DNA of 64,000 bases from Actinomycetota bacterium (GCA_023379675.1 JAMCPL010000014.1:1-64000), one strand, 5' to 3'. Positions 23,569 to 33,823 are shown, counted from the stretch's first letter. Made by a program: numbers and translations. The notes: generated by a model from the letters alone, not told the origin.

Positions 23569-24508
23569 CCTCCCCTATGTCTTTTGAAATCTGGCTCTTG
23601 AGCGCATCGTGAGAAGGATAACGTTCCTGGCTCCTGATGCGTTCCACAAATCTGACAGACGCTCCCTCTCCGTAGAGATCACCTCTGAAATCGAGTAGGT
23701 GTGCTTCAATGGACAAAGAATCCTCGTTGGAGAAAGTGGAATTCGCTCCTATGGACACCGCAGCAGGAAGCACCTTGCCACGCATCGACGATCCGTCGCC
23801 TGGATGCGATCTCAGGTACCAGCAGGCATATACGCCATCCGCCGGCACGGCCAGATGACGGTCCACCTGGAGATTGGCAGTTGGAAACCCCAGCAAGGGG
23901 CCACCACGGTGATGCCCGGGAACAACGTAGCCTGTAATCTCGAAGAACCTCCCAAGCAGCCGTGATGCACCATCCACGTTGCCAGCCGCTATTAGTTCTC
24001 TCACCTTTGATGAAGATATTTTATTTCCGGCGCCATTATAAGAGAGTGGGACGCCTGTACTCACATAACCCTTTTTCTCGCCCAGCAACCTGAGCATCTC
24101 TGTGTCACCTTCCCTGCCCCTGCCAAAGCGAAAGTCAGCGCCCACCACCACCGATTTCGCGTGACAGCAATCCACAATTACCCTGTCGATGAATTCAGAT
24201 GCATCCTCATTCCTGAACTCGCTGTCGAATGGCACTACTATGACAACATCCACCCCGGCACCCGCGAGCAACTCCAGGCGTTGCTCGATAGAACATATCA
24301 ATGGAGGCACGGCATCCGGTTTGACGATTGCCGCAGGATGGGGATCGAAGGTGATCACCACCGACGGTAAGCCCAGGTTGCCTGCACGTACTCGTAACTC
24401 ATCAAGGATCTTGCGATGCCCCAGATGCACGCCATCATACACGCCTATGGTCACCGCCGATCCATTGCCAAGCCCTTTTACTTCTTCGAGCGAGCGAAAC
24501 ACCTTCAT
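23534..24508 (-). CDS. ribF: Bifunctional riboflavin kinase / FAD synthetase
   Basis: 324 residues. The N-terminal FAD synthetase domain has TIGVYDGVHLGHRKIL (about 21-36) and a downstream ADFRFGRGREGD motif. The C-terminal flavokinase domain (about 185-320) has GHHRGGPLLGFPTANL. It makes FMN and FAD from riboflavin and ATP. It follows truB at a 71-bp gap, a common arrangement (rbfA-truB-ribF). No FMN riboswitch precedes it. Confidence 0.95.
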   Translation of the reverse strand: MKVFRSLEEVKGLGNGSAVTIGVYDGVHLGHRKILDELRVRAGNLGLPSVVITFDPHPAAIVKPDAVPPLICSIEQRLELLAGAGVDVVIVVPFDSEFRNEDASEFIDRVIVDCCHAKSVVVGADFRFGRGREGDTEMLRLLGEKKGYVSTGVPLSYNGAGNKISSSKVRELIAAGNVDGASRLLGRFFEITGYVVPGHHRGGPLLGFPTANLQVDRHLAVPADGVYACWYLRSHPGDGSSMRGKVLPAAVSIGANSTFSNEDSLSIEAHLLDFRGDLYGEGASVRFVERIRSQERYPSHDALKSQISKDIGEVRKVLHVQEPA

Positions 24509-24579
24509 TGCATATCGAGATTAGCCGGTTTCTCCATGCATTGGAATCAGGCCGGCGGGCAGCACATCCGCTGCACCGC

Positions 24580-25503
24580 TTAAAGCACTAAACCGGCCAC
24601 AAGCCTGTCGGTGGCAGTCGCTTCATAGATAGCCACGAGCACTCCCGATCCATTCACGAGCGCAAATGGGGAAGCCCCCTGGGCGCCAATGGAGACCCGA
24701 TCCAAGGGCATACGACGTCTTGCCAGGTCAGCGACCTCGTCATCCACATGCACCTGCTCCAGATCCCTAAGGGCCTGCGCAGGGGTGAGCAAGCTGCCCG
24801 GAGATACCTCCTCCACCGTCCTTGCGTCATCGACCGTGAAGGAACCAACGCTGATCCTTCGCAAATTTCTTAAGTGAGCACCCCCTCCGAGCGCAACCCC
24901 GAGATCAGCAACAAGCGTACGCACGTAAGTACCGGTCGAACATACCACGCCAGCGGGGAATATGCCAGGAGCCACGGGATCCATCACCTCAAACGAATAC
25001 ACTGTCACCCTACGGCTCTTCCTCTCTACGGTCTCCCCTCGCCTCGCCTTGCTGTACAGCCTCTCGCCGCCAACCTTGACGGCAGAAAACATCGGAGGAA
25101 CCTGCTCTATCTCTCCGGTAAGCCCTAGAGCTGCACGCTTTACATCGATAAGCGATATATCTGACATATCCCAATTGCCCACCACCTCGCCACTGGCGTC
25201 GAGAGTATCCGTGGCAGAACCCAGTACAATCTCGCAATGGTAAGTCTTGGTAAGCCCCGTGAGGAACCTCAGCGCACGAGTGAAGCGACCTACCCCGACG
25301 AGCAATACCCCAGTGGCGTCAGGATCCAACGTTCCGGCATGCCCTATCCTGCGTTGACCCAAGAGCCTTCTGAGCCTTGCCACAACGTCGTGAGACGTCC
25401 ACCCCTCCTCCTTGTCCACGACCACAAGGCCAGACGATTCACCGACAACTGTGGCACGAAGACCTCCACTTGGCAATCCTGCTCGAGAACTCACACTACC
25501 CAT
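24580..25503 (-). CDS. truB: tRNA pseudouridine(55) synthase
   Basis: 307 residues. The catalytic aspartate lies in GHAGTLDPDATGVLLV (about 56-71), preceded by KEEGWTSHDVVARLR. It isomerises U55 in the T-arm of tRNAs. A PUA-like C-terminal end is present. It lies between rbfA and ribF in the nusA-infB block. Confidence 0.95.
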   Translation of the reverse strand: MGSVSSRAGLPSGGLRATVVGESSGLVVVDKEEGWTSHDVVARLRRLLGQRRIGHAGTLDPDATGVLLVGVGRFTRALRFLTGLTKTYHCEIVLGSATDTLDASGEVVGNWDMSDISLIDVKRAALGLTGEIEQVPPMFSAVKVGGERLYSKARRGETVERKSRRVTVYSFEVMDPVAPGIFPAGVVCSTGTYVRTLVADLGVALGGGAHLRNLRRISVGSFTVDDARTVEEVSPGSLLTPAQALRDLEQVHVDDEVADLARRRMPLDRVSIGAQGASPFALVNGSGVLVAIYEATATDRLVAGLVL

Positions 25504-25582
25504 GTGTAGGCGCTCAGCAGACCGTGCATGACAAGATGCATCCGTATGACTTCACGGCCGATGACCCGCCAGGCATCCTGAA

Positions 25583-25951
25583 CTATCCATCTACCGAGTG
25601 CATCCTGCGCAACAACGATTCGACCTTTTCGCCTTCCTCTATAGCGGGATCTGCCCGAAATGCCAGCCGCGGCGTCCTCTTCAGCTTGGCTTGCCGGCTT
25701 ATGGCGTACTGTATATCGCTCCTCGCAGCCTCGAATGCTTCCATCACCTCATCGCTGAACGAACTGACGTATACGGTTGCATGATCCAAGTCTGCAGACA
25801 CTTCCACTCCGGTGACGGTAACTATTCCAGCAATCTCATCAAAATCCGGAATTCTCTCCACCTCTTCGGCTATGATCTCTCTGAGCAACTCGTTGACTCT
25901 TGCCATACGTGAAAATGTCCTCATCCGTCCACGAGAAGACCATGATGACAT
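25583..25951 (-). CDS. rbfA: Ribosome-binding factor A
   Basis: 122 residues from ATG 25951, chosen because AAGGAGG (25966-25960) lies 8 nt upstream; a longer frame to 26038 has no such site. The core reads RMARVNELLREIIAEEVERI and later VSADLDHATVYVS, the single KH-like fold of RbfA. It binds the 16S 5' helix during 30S maturation. It follows infB at about 190 bp. Confidence 0.92.
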   Translation of the reverse strand: MSSWSSRGRMRTFSRMARVNELLREIIAEEVERIPDFDEIAGIVTVTGVEVSADLDHATVYVSSFSDEVMEAFEAARSDIQYAISRQAKLKRTPRLAFRADPAIEEGEKVESLLRRMHSVDG

Positions 25952-26139
25952 GATTCTCACCTCCTTACTCATGGTACAGCGAATATATGCGATGGTCAAG
26001 GCCTGCCCTCCATCCGTCACGGCATAGCCAGTTGGCATAGCGAGTGGGCCATAAAGTGCCTTGCCTGCCGGAACATTGCCCTCTCTCCGCGGCGATATAG
26101 CCTGTTGCGTCAGTAGGAGAATGCTTCATATATGCTTGG

Positions 26140-29085
26140 CTACCGCGGAGCTATTGTTACCTCCACGTATGTCTCTATGACGTCGCCTGCTTTCAGGTCC
26201 TGGAAATCGGACAGTCCCACACCGCACTCGAAGCCCGATTGCACTTCCCTCGCGTCCTCCTTGAATCTCTTCAGCGACGTTATGGATCCATTCCATATGA
26301 CTATTCCGTCACGGAGAAAACGCACCTTGGATCCTCGAGTGATTACGCCGTCGCGTACGTAACATCCGGCAACCGCGCCTACCTTGGGAACCCGGAACAC
26401 ATCACGGACTTCGGCTTCCCCTGTTACGCGCTCCTCCACTTCAGGAACAAGCATGCCGAGAACAGCGGACTCTATATCTTCGATGAGCTTATATATTATC
26501 TCGTAAGTACGGATGTCCACCCCGCGCGCTTCGGCCAGTTCCCTTGATCGCCTGTCCGGCCTCACATTGAATCCGATGACTGTCGCATTGGAGGCAACCG
26601 CCAGCTGGACATCGCTCTCGGTGATACCGCCCACCCCCTTGTGTAGGAAATTGATCCCCACCTCCTCCCTATCCAGCTTCTCCAGGCTATCTGTTACAGC
26701 CTGGAGCGTACCCTGGCCGTCCGCCTTGACAATCAGGTTGAGGTCGGCCCGTTCCCCTCGCTGGATCTGCTCGAAAATATTTTCCAGCTTCACCCCAGGC
26801 GATGTAATAGTAGCTATACGCCCCAATGCACGAGAACGACGCTCTACGGCCTCTCCCATAGCTTTCGCAGAAGGAAGATCTTTTGTGACATACATCTCAT
26901 CACCAGCCGAGGGAGGGCGTGAGAATCCGAGCACCTGAACTGGTGTCGCCGGGCCAGCGGTCGACAGTTGCGTACCGTCAGAACCGACCAGCGCCTTTAC
27001 ACGTCCCCACGCAGCACCCGCAACAACAGCGTCCCCGACCTTCAATGTGCCTCGCGAAACAATCACAGTGGCAAGCGGTCCCCTTCCCGGATCAAGATTG
27101 CCCTCGAGCACCACCGCAACGGCCCTGCCCGACGAGGTACTCTTGAGTTCCTCCAGGTCCGCAACAAGAGCAATATGATCCAGCAAGTTCGGGATACCCG
27201 TCCCCTCGAGTGCAGACACCTCGCATACGACGGTATCCCCTCCCCATGCCTCAGGTACCAGACCATGTTCAGCAAGTTGCTGCAATGTACGGTTGACGTC
27301 AGCGTCTGGCCTGTCCACCTTGTTCACTGCAACCACAATTGGAACCATTGCACTGCGAGCATGATCTATCGCCTCCACGGTCTGTGGCATGACTCCATCA
27401 TCAGCTGCAACCACCAGAACCACGATGTCGGTGACTCGAGCACCTCTGGCACGCATGGCCGTGAATGCCTCATGCCCTGGAGTGTCCACAAAAGTAATCA
27501 GCCTGTCACGCGCTGCGACCTGGTAAGCACCTATATGCTGGGTAATGCCACCAGATTCACCAGCCGCCACGTTGGATGACCTAATCCTATCCAGCAACAA
27601 GGTCTTACCGTGATCTACATGTCCCATGACGGTAACCACCGGACCTCGCGGCTCGAGTTCACTCTCGTCGATCTCGATATCGCTATCCACATAACGCGCC
27701 TTGAGCGCCGCCTCTTCTTCCTGACCGGGATCCACTAATCGAACCTGAGCTCCCAGTTCAGCAGCGAACAGTTCGATCATGTCGTCGGTCAACGGCTGCG
27801 TCGCCGTAACCATCTCCCCCTGGAACAATATGTATCGTATAACATCACCTGCAGAGCGATTGAGCTTGGGGCCGAGATCCTGTGGTGTGCAGCCGCGCTC
27901 CACGATAATCTCCCCCTGCGGTACCGGAGCATCAGAAGCCTTGTATTCTGTGAGTTGGGTAGGCTCCAGCTCTTCCACATTGCGTCTCCTGCGCTTCGAC
28001 CGCTTGGGCTGCTGGCGGCCCGGACCTCTCTGCCCCAACCTTGGTGGAGACGGTGCCGGCCCTGGCGCTACGCCTATGCCACCGAAGCGTGCATCGCCGC
28101 TACGCCTAGCCCCATCCGTGGCCGTGTAATCTCCACGAGGCCTCGAAGTCCTAGAGGAACGATCAGCCCTATCACTGCCACGTTGCTCGAGCGTGCCCAG
28201 CGGACCGGAACCAGAGTTCCGCCCGCCAAATGACATAGTATTTCCCCTACCGGGAGGTGGTGGAATCGGCTTTCCCGACGTACTCATCGGTGGACGCGGA
28301 GGTGGTGGAATCGGCTTTCCCGACGTACTCATCGGTGGACGCGGAGGTGGTGGAATCGGCTTTCCCGACGTTACTCCATGGTCAGCTCTGCCACTCTTGG
28401 ATTCGCGAGACACGGCCGCCTGCCCCCCAGACGGCTTGCCGCCGGTCCTGCCGGTCTCCGACTTAGTGCCGCTCGGTCGACCATCCCGAACCGCAGCAGC
28501 CACGCCAGATTGCAAGTTTTCTGGGTGTTTGCCGAGATCCTGCTCTGCATGCGGCGCTGCAGCCTGAAGATCCCCTGCAGAAGACGCAGGTACCGGTTCG
28601 GCAGCCTCTCCCGCCGCTCCAGCCTTGGATGGTGCTACGGCCTTGGATGGTGCTACGGCCTTGGATGGTGCTACGGCCTTGGATGGTGCTACGGCCTTGG
28701 TGGAGGACCTGGTGGTTTTGCCGGCTGCTGCAGGCTTAGTGGCGCTGGCGGCCTGATCAGTTGCAGTCTTGGCGGGCTTGGTAGCCCTGACCGGCTCGGC
28801 AGCCTCTCCCGCCGCTCCAGGCCTGGATGGTGCTACGGCTTTGGTGGATCCGGTAGCCGCCGTATCTTTTCCGCCTTCAGCGGGGACTTTACCTTCCAGC
28901 GATGGAACATCTCTCTTGAGGCCCTCACGTTCGGCCTTCCTGCGAACGCGATCAGCCTGGGCCACTTCCATCGACGAGGAGTGGCCCTTTACACCAATAC
29001 CCAAGGACTCGCACAGGCTAAGAGCTTCCTTATTGGTAAGTCCAAGCTCCCGCGCCAACTCGTAAACTCGAACCTTACCGGCCAC
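26140..29085 (-). CDS. infB: Translation initiation factor IF-2
   Basis: 981 residues from GTG 29085. The N-terminal IF2_N domain (about 3-52, [20 protein letters not shown]) is followed by a long disordered region with KAVAPS and [15 protein letters not shown] repeats, then a second IF2_N-like segment. The G domain starts near 483 with [21 protein letters not shown] and NKVDRPDAD follow. Domains II to IV bind fMet-tRNA. It overlaps ylxR by 11 bp. Confidence 0.97.
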   Translation of the reverse strand: MAGKVRVYELARELGLTNKEALSLCESLGIGVKGHSSSMEVAQADRVRRKAEREGLKRDVPSLEGKVPAEGGKDTAATGSTKAVAPSRPGAAGEAAEPVRATKPAKTATDQAASATKPAAAGKTTRSSTKAVAPSKAVAPSKAVAPSKAVAPSKAGAAGEAAEPVPASSAGDLQAAAPHAEQDLGKHPENLQSGVAAAVRDGRPSGTKSETGRTGGKPSGGQAAVSRESKSGRADHGVTSGKPIPPPPRPPMSTSGKPIPPPPRPPMSTSGKPIPPPPGRGNTMSFGGRNSGSGPLGTLEQRGSDRADRSSRTSRPRGDYTATDGARRSGDARFGGIGVAPGPAPSPPRLGQRGPGRQQPKRSKRRRRNVEELEPTQLTEYKASDAPVPQGEIIVERGCTPQDLGPKLNRSAGDVIRYILFQGEMVTATQPLTDDMIELFAAELGAQVRLVDPGQEEEAALKARYVDSDIEIDESELEPRGPVVTVMGHVDHGKTLLLDRIRSSNVAAGESGGITQHIGAYQVAARDRLITFVDTPGHEAFTAMRARGARVTDIVVLVVAADDGVMPQTVEAIDHARSAMVPIVVAVNKVDRPDADVNRTLQQLAEHGLVPEAWGGDTVVCEVSALEGTGIPNLLDHIALVADLEELKSTSSGRAVAVVLEGNLDPGRGPLATVIVSRGTLKVGDAVVAGAAWGRVKALVGSDGTQLSTAGPATPVQVLGFSRPPSAGDEMYVTKDLPSAKAMGEAVERRSRALGRIATITSPGVKLENIFEQIQRGERADLNLIVKADGQGTLQAVTDSLEKLDREEVGINFLHKGVGGITESDVQLAVASNATVIGFNVRPDRRSRELAEARGVDIRTYEIIYKLIEDIESAVLGMLVPEVEERVTGEAEVRDVFRVPKVGAVAGCYVRDGVITRGSKVRFLRDGIVIWNGSITSLKRFKEDAREVQSGFECGVGLSDFQDLKAGDVIETYVEVTIAPR
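28253..28371 (-). repeat. 45-bp coding repeat in infB
   Basis: Units at 28253-28297 and 28298-28342 are identical, and a partial third runs to about 28371. Each encodes 15 residues with [15 protein letters not shown]. Identity at DNA level points to recent duplication. Confidence 0.85.
28623..28700 (-). repeat. 18-bp coding repeat in infB
   Basis: CCTTGGATGGTGCTACGG recurs four times at 28623-28694 with a partial fifth, encoding KAVAPS on the minus strand. It lies in the disordered N-terminal part of IF-2 and is likely to vary in copy number. Confidence 0.85.
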
Positions 29086-29347
29086 TAGCTCTCCTATTGT
29101 AATCCAATATCGACTCTCTCACTCTCTCGACCGTCTCTGCCGGAATATCTTGACGAAATGCCCTCCGGAAAGACTTTGCGCGTACTGCAAGCTCAACGCA
29201 CTCAACCGATCCGGCGCACAACCATGCCCCCCGACCGCACGACGGCGCCCCAACATCTATACTACCCTCCTCGAGCAACACCATTCTCACGAGTTTTCGT
29301 TGCGTAAGGCGCTGTTTGCAACCTATGCATGTACGTACCGGCTCTAT
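29075..29347 (-). CDS. ylxR: YlxR-family RNA-binding protein with probable ATA start
   Basis: The conserved family start (EPVRTCIGCKQRLTQRKLVR) is encoded at 29344-29285, followed by GRGAWLC and KSFRRAFRQDI. No ATG, GTG or TTG precedes it in frame back into nusA; the codon before EPVRTCIGC is ATA at 29347-29345. The first ordinary start, GTG 29290, would delete the CxxC motif. So either ATA is used, or the protein is shortened to 71 residues. YlxR proteins bind RNA and RNase P and sit between nusA and infB, as here. Confidence 0.75.
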   Translation of the reverse strand: MEPVRTCIGCKQRLTQRKLVRMVLLEEGSIDVGAPSCGRGAWLCAGSVECVELAVRAKSFRRAFRQDIPAETVERVRESILDYNRRASGR

Positions 29348-29352
29348 GGAGA

Positions 29353-30732
29353 CTATGAGGACGACCCTCCACTGCCGGCCTCGGCGGGCCGATCAGCCTC
29401 GCCTGGCCGGTCGCCGGTCACGTCCGGGGGACTTTGCATTATACCATCTTTTCCTGCATCGCCCGATATATCCTCGCCCAATTCACCTGTTTCACCTGCA
29501 GGCATACCGCCATCCACCCCTTCCTCACCGTCCTGGCGTCGCGCTACGGTGGGCCGACCATCACCAGCTTCAGCGCCAGCTTCGTCACCAGCTTCGTCAC
29601 CAGCTTCAGCGCCAGCGCCGTTCCGGGTGCCCTCAGCTGCAATATTCCACTCCTCCGCCGAAATCGTCTCCCCACCTTCCGCCGGACGCCATATCATCTC
29701 GCCTGACTCGGTTTCCAGCCACTCCCCCTCAGCCCATTCGCCTTCAACCAATGGCTGGTGGGACATATCGGATTCGCTCCTTATGTCTATACGCCAGCCA
29801 GTCAGCCGAGCTGCCAGCCTTGCATTCTGCCCCTCCTTGCCAATAGCCAGTGACAACTGATGATCGTTTACGATCACCACAGCATCCCCTTCAATTTCCT
29901 GCAGGCGAATCTCGCGGATACGAGCGGGCTGCAGGGCCGCCTCGATGAACTTGTGTGGATCATCAGAGTACGGGACAACGTCTATGCGCTCACCGTGCAA
30001 TTCGTTGATGATCATCCTTACGCGTGAGCCCCTGGTTCCAACACATGACCCTACTGCATCCACGTTGGGATCATTTGACGATACGGCAACCTTGGTTCTA
30101 TGCCCAGGTTCCCGCGCCATCGCCCTGATCTCCACCACCCCGGACAATATCTCTGGCACCTCCAGCTCGAACAGTTTTTTCACCAAGCCGGGATGGGAAC
30201 GACTTACCACTATCTGAGGACCCTTCGATGTCCTACGCACCTCGACAATATATGCCTTGACCCTGGCACCATGATCATACCGCTCGAACGGTACCTGTTC
30301 CGCCGGAGGAAGCAACGCCTCCACCTTGCCCAAATCCAGCAGCGTCAACCGGCTGTCACTCTGCTGGACAATGCCCGTAACAATATCGCCTTCACGCCCG
30401 GCATACTCGTCGTACTTCTGCTCGCGTTCGACATCCCTGATCCTCTGTGCAATCACCTGCTTGGCCGTCTGGGCGGCTATCCTGCCGAAATCCTCAGGCG
30501 TGTCATCCCATTCCCTGAGCACATCGCCTTCGTCATCCAGCTCCTGACCATATACCTTGATCTCGCCAGTCTCCGAATCGATGGTCACTACAGCCTCTTC
30601 TGCTGCACCGGGCCGCCTCTTGTACGCCGCCACCAATGCGTTTGCAAGTGCCTCGAGCAGCGTGTCCACCGGAATACCCCTTTCCCGTGCCAGCTGTCCC
30701 AAAGCATCCATGAACTCGAAATTGTTCTTCAC
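29353..30732 (-). CDS. nusA: Transcription termination/antitermination factor NusA
   Basis: 459 residues. The N-terminal RNA-polymerase-binding domain (about 1-110) is followed by an S1 domain (GDIVTGIVQQSDSRLTLLDL) and two KH domains (GSCVGTRGSRVRMIINELHG and LAIGKEGQNARLAARLTGW). The last 100 residues are an acidic Ala/Gly/Glu-rich tail. It binds RNA polymerase and modulates pausing and termination. The order rimP-nusA-ylxR-infB is the standard operon. Confidence 0.96.
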   Translation of the reverse strand: MKNNFEFMDALGQLARERGIPVDTLLEALANALVAAYKRRPGAAEEAVVTIDSETGEIKVYGQELDDEGDVLREWDDTPEDFGRIAAQTAKQVIAQRIRDVEREQKYDEYAGREGDIVTGIVQQSDSRLTLLDLGKVEALLPPAEQVPFERYDHGARVKAYIVEVRRTSKGPQIVVSRSHPGLVKKLFELEVPEILSGVVEIRAMAREPGHRTKVAVSSNDPNVDAVGSCVGTRGSRVRMIINELHGERIDVVPYSDDPHKFIEAALQPARIREIRLQEIEGDAVVIVNDHQLSLAIGKEGQNARLAARLTGWRIDIRSESDMSHQPLVEGEWAEGEWLETESGEMIWRPAEGGETISAEEWNIAAEGTRNGAGAEAGDEAGDEAGAEAGDGRPTVARRQDGEEGVDGGMPAGETGELGEDISGDAGKDGIMQSPPDVTGDRPGEADRPAEAGSGGSSS

Positions 30733-30843
30733 TTCACCACCTCGCGATTCTCAACCACACGCACGGTACGCATGCTATTCTCCTCCCGCATTTTTGGCAG
30801 CCACGCACGGCAACATTGGAACTTCCCGGCATACACACGTCCA

Positions 30844-31500
30844 CTACCCTTTCACCTTTTCCGCCCGCCCTTGACGCCTCGCTTTCGAACGGCCAATCCT
30901 GCTTCCTCCGGTTCTGGATGTCGAATTGGGTGCCCCTGGCGCACGCCCTTTGACGTCCCGTCCGCGTACTCGCCTACCGGGTGCTCCAGAATCGCCATCC
31001 CATTCAAGAACGGTATGCACCGATACATTATCCCCCAGAGCCACCCAGGCGCAGCCATCCTCGTCCACATCAAGGCTGGTATCACGTTCAGTCAACTGGA
31101 CCAGCAACCGCTCATCATCCACGGCGATCAGCCTGCCGAATATCTTCTTGCCCTCGTCATCGCTACCGTTACCCGGCACTTCCCGCTGCCCGCATGATGC
31201 TTTACGAAACTCGACACTGACATACAACCCGACCGCACAGGCAGCCTGTTGCGTGTTGCGGATATCGCGCTCAGCACCCGGGCTGGAAACCTCGAGAACG
31301 TACCGGCCTCCTGGCACGGAGTCCTGGGAGTCGAGCAGGTCGGAGAAGACGCGAGATGCAATTTCCAGATGTTCGAGATTCACTCCACCCGGTCTGTCAA
31401 CGGCAACACGAAAGAGGCCGTGCTTACGATCAATGCCATATATGGTCAAGCCCATAGACCTTGCAGCCTGTGCCAATCCGTCCTCGAAATCCTCGTCCAT
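30844..31500 (-). CDS. rimP: Ribosome maturation factor RimP
   Basis: 218 residues from ATG 31500, which has GGAGGAGG 8-9 nt upstream; a TTG 18 nt earlier would translate the ribosome-binding site. The signature YVLEVSSPGAERDI lies near residue 75. RimP helps assemble the 30S subunit. A basic Arg/Gly tail of about 40 residues is longer than usual. First gene of the nusA operon, behind a structured leader. Confidence 0.92.
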   Translation of the reverse strand: MDEDFEDGLAQAARSMGLTIYGIDRKHGLFRVAVDRPGGVNLEHLEIASRVFSDLLDSQDSVPGGRYVLEVSSPGAERDIRNTQQAACAVGLYVSVEFRKASCGQREVPGNGSDDEGKKIFGRLIAVDDERLLVQLTERDTSLDVDEDGCAWVALGDNVSVHTVLEWDGDSGAPGRRVRGRDVKGRAPGAPNSTSRTGGSRIGRSKARRQGRAEKVKG

Positions 31501-31614
31501 CCAGTTCACCTCCTCCAACTACTCAATACCTGCCATCTGGCGGCCTGCCCGCCATACACGCGTATTGTGGCCGGCAGGCAACACCCAATCAACCCGTCCC
31601 GGAACACGGCCATA

Positions 31615-31644
31615 AAAGAAGCGTGGGTGGAAACCCACGCTTCG
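31615..31644 (-). terminator. Intrinsic terminator or attenuator in the rimP-nusA leader
   Basis: On the minus strand GAAGCGTGGGT TTCC ACCCACGCTTC is a perfect 11-bp stem followed by TTTTAT. It sits between a good promoter (31686-31714) and rimP, so read-through must be regulated if that promoter drives the operon. A second inverted repeat (GCCTGCC ... GGGCAGGC, about 31540-31580) lies between it and rimP. Confidence 0.7.
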
Positions 31645-31685
31645 ACATAATGCTTACAGTCGAGCACGCCCGGACGTTTGATATA

Positions 31686-31714
31686 ATGTTAGCACATTCG
31701 CCATGCCGTGTCAG
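31686..31714 (-). promoter_or_regulatory. Promoter for the rimP-nusA-infB operon
   Basis: On the minus strand CTGACA (31714-31709), a 17-nt spacer and TAACAT (31691-31686) form a sigma-70-type promoter. The transcript would start near 31679 and meet the terminator-like hairpin 35 nt later. Confidence 0.5.
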
Positions 31715-31756
31715 GACCTGCCACCAGGACCTGCCACCAGGACCTGCCACCAGGAC
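31713..31756. repeat. 13-bp tandem repeat upstream of the rimP promoter
   Basis: AGGACCTGCCACC is repeated three times (31713-31751) with a partial fourth. It directly abuts the -35 box of the rimP promoter, so it could bind a regulator. Confidence 0.7.
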
Positions 31757-32027
31757 AGTGTCACTGAGAATATTGTCGACAGTGACCACCGCGCCATCAG
31801 GCATCATTTATAGGCATTTGGCCAGAACAGTCCACAAGATGATATGCACATCTGGTTTCATAAGGTGACCTTATTCCCTATGCAACGTCCAACCATAGGC
31901 GTAAAGCTACTTTGTAGTGGAATGTACAGTTATCGAGTCAGCACCATTTAGAGTCCGGTCGGCGTCGCAGTGATTACCGCTATCCTGCGGCATGATCCGG
32001 TTTCCAGTGTCCGGATAGGTCGCTGAC

Positions 32028-32474
32028 GTGCTGCTCGCCAACGACCTGCTGATCAAAAATCAGGGTGCAATCCACGTAATAGGCTATCGTAGTTGTATCG
32101 AACTGCTGAAAAGCGTTGGCGCCGGGAGGATTGGGATTACCCTTGATGCCCTTCCTATCATACTGCCCGTCAATTATATCTACCTGGACTTGGGCCCGGA
32201 CCTGGATGGTTGCATCCTCTTCAGAACCGATCCCGGTACTAAGCTCGACGCTGCATTCAGGCATTCGGTGGTTGCATTTGAAGTGGACGAAATTGATTAC
32301 GACAAAGAAGAAGGGTGGAGCGTTCTGGTAATAGGATCTGCTGAAGTCGTGGATGACCCAATATTGGAGGAGAAGGCAATGGCCAATGGCCTCCATCCAT
32401 GGTCGGGAGGCATGAAGACTCACATGGTAGCCATCACCCCAAAAATTGTCAGTGGACGCAAGATCACCCATTGA
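32028..32474 (+). CDS. Pyridoxamine-5'-phosphate-oxidase-like flavin-binding protein
   Basis: 148 residues from GTG 32028. The split-barrel pattern fits the PPOX/NimA-like family: an N-terminal helix (LLKSVGAGRIGITLDALPII) with PVNYIYLD, then FRTDPGTKLDAAFRHSVVAF and a Trp-containing V-x-G-x-A strand (EGWSVLVIGSAEVV). Such proteins bind FMN or F420. The substrate is unknown. It is a single gene ahead of nagA with a 100-bp gap. Confidence 0.75.
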   Translation: MLLANDLLIKNQGAIHVIGYRSCIELLKSVGAGRIGITLDALPIILPVNYIYLDLGPDLDGCILFRTDPGTKLDAAFRHSVVAFEVDEIDYDKEEGWSVLVIGSAEVVDDPILEEKAMANGLHPWSGGMKTHMVAITPKIVSGRKITH

Positions 32475-32575
32475 CCGGTGCCGGCAAAAGCCACCTGCCG
32501 CCACATGCATTAATGCAGGCATGGCTCCGCAATGATTGCGAGTACCTGCGAATGCCGCACTAACATTGAGAAGCG

Positions 32576-33799
32576 ATGGACGCTCTCTTATCCGGTGCGA
32601 CAGTGGTCAGCCCCTCAGGCGTACTGGATCCAGGATGGATCCGGGTACACGACGCTCTGATAGCCGATATCGGGACAGGCGACCCGGGGCCGGCAAGACC
32701 CGATGAAAGTATCGTGGATCTTGCTGGGTGCTGGGTTTTGCCAGGATTGGTCGATATCCACTGTCACGGCGGTGGAGGCAACTCATTCTCGAGCCACGAC
32801 CCCCGAGAGGTGGAATCCGCCGCATTATTTCATCGAGAACGGGGGAGCACCACGCTCTGGGCCAGTCTGGTGAGCGCGCCCCTTGACGACCTACTCCTAT
32901 CGCTTGGCATCCTGGCAGACCTCGTCGACGACAGACTGGTAGCCGGCATCCACTTGGAAGGCCCTTTCCTGGCAAAGGACCGTTGCGGCGCCCAGAACCC
33001 CAATGCGCTCCTATCGCCGGACCACCATATCATGGGTCGGTTACTGGAAGCTGGAAGGGGCGCGGTACGCATGGTAACCGTAGCGCCCGAGCTGCCAGGA
33101 GCGCTCGATCTCATACGCCAAGTGGCCAGCGCAGGAGCCATCCCAGCGATAGGCCATACCGATGCCACCTACTCACAGGCAATGGCCGCAGTGGATGCCG
33201 GCGCCCGCGTAGCCACCCACCTCTTCAACGGGATGCGCCCCATCCACCACCGTGATCCCGGACCCATCGTCGCAGTCCTAGAACGCCCCGAGGTATTTTG
33301 CGAACTAATTACCGACGGCATCCATGTCGATCCAGCGGTGATTCGTATGGTGATCGCCATTGCCGGGACATCCCGAGTGGCACTGGTAAGCGATGCAATT
33401 CCAGCAGCAGGTATGCCGGATGGCGATTACGATCTCGGCGGGCAGGCCATAGAGGTACACTCCGGGATTTCCCGGCTCGCCGGTAAGGGCTATACAGCCA
33501 AAGGCGCCGGTGGTGGTGATGCGGCTGGCTGGGGAGAGTCCGGCAGTGCAGGTGGCGACGGCACGATTGCAGGCAGTACGATCACGGCAGGTGCAGGACT
33601 GCGGTGGGCTATAGTAGAAGCCGGGCTTACTGTCGAAGATGCCGTAACTACAGCTACGGCAACGCCGGCGCGCCTGACCGAACAGGACAAGAGGTGCGGC
33701 AAGCTTGCCGAAGGCATAGAGGCTAATATGATTGTCTGCGACACAGGCTTCAATGTGACCGCTGTCATGGCAGGAGGGCACTGGTTGCCAGAGCGCTAA
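32576..33799 (+). CDS. nagA: N-acetylglucosamine-6-phosphate deacetylase
   Basis: 407 residues, amidohydrolase fold. The metal motif is HCHGGGGNSF (about 62-71). HLEGPF (about 123), IGHTDATYSQA (about 191), THLFNGMRPIHH (about 212) and the catalytic Asp in LVSDAI (about 272) follow. It removes acetate from GlcNAc-6-P in cell-wall amino-sugar recycling. A Gly/Ala/Ser insert of about 25 residues (about 303-328) interrupts the strand leading to GTIAGSTI. No sugar transporter is next to it. Confidence 0.92.
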   Translation: MDALLSGATVVSPSGVLDPGWIRVHDALIADIGTGDPGPARPDESIVDLAGCWVLPGLVDIHCHGGGGNSFSSHDPREVESAALFHRERGSTTLWASLVSAPLDDLLLSLGILADLVDDRLVAGIHLEGPFLAKDRCGAQNPNALLSPDHHIMGRLLEAGRGAVRMVTVAPELPGALDLIRQVASAGAIPAIGHTDATYSQAMAAVDAGARVATHLFNGMRPIHHRDPGPIVAVLERPEVFCELITDGIHVDPAVIRMVIAIAGTSRVALVSDAIPAAGMPDGDYDLGGQAIEVHSGISRLAGKGYTAKGAGGGDAAGWGESGSAGGDGTIAGSTITAGAGLRWAIVEAGLTVEDAVTTATATPARLTEQDKRCGKLAEGIEANMIVCDTGFNVTAVMAGGHWLPER

Positions 33800-33823
33800 G
33801 AGGCACCCTATCGGGCGGCAGTT

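Noticed and set aside
24509-24579. FMN riboswitch upstream of ribF
   Set aside because: Spacer is only 71 bp and has no RFN-element sequence.
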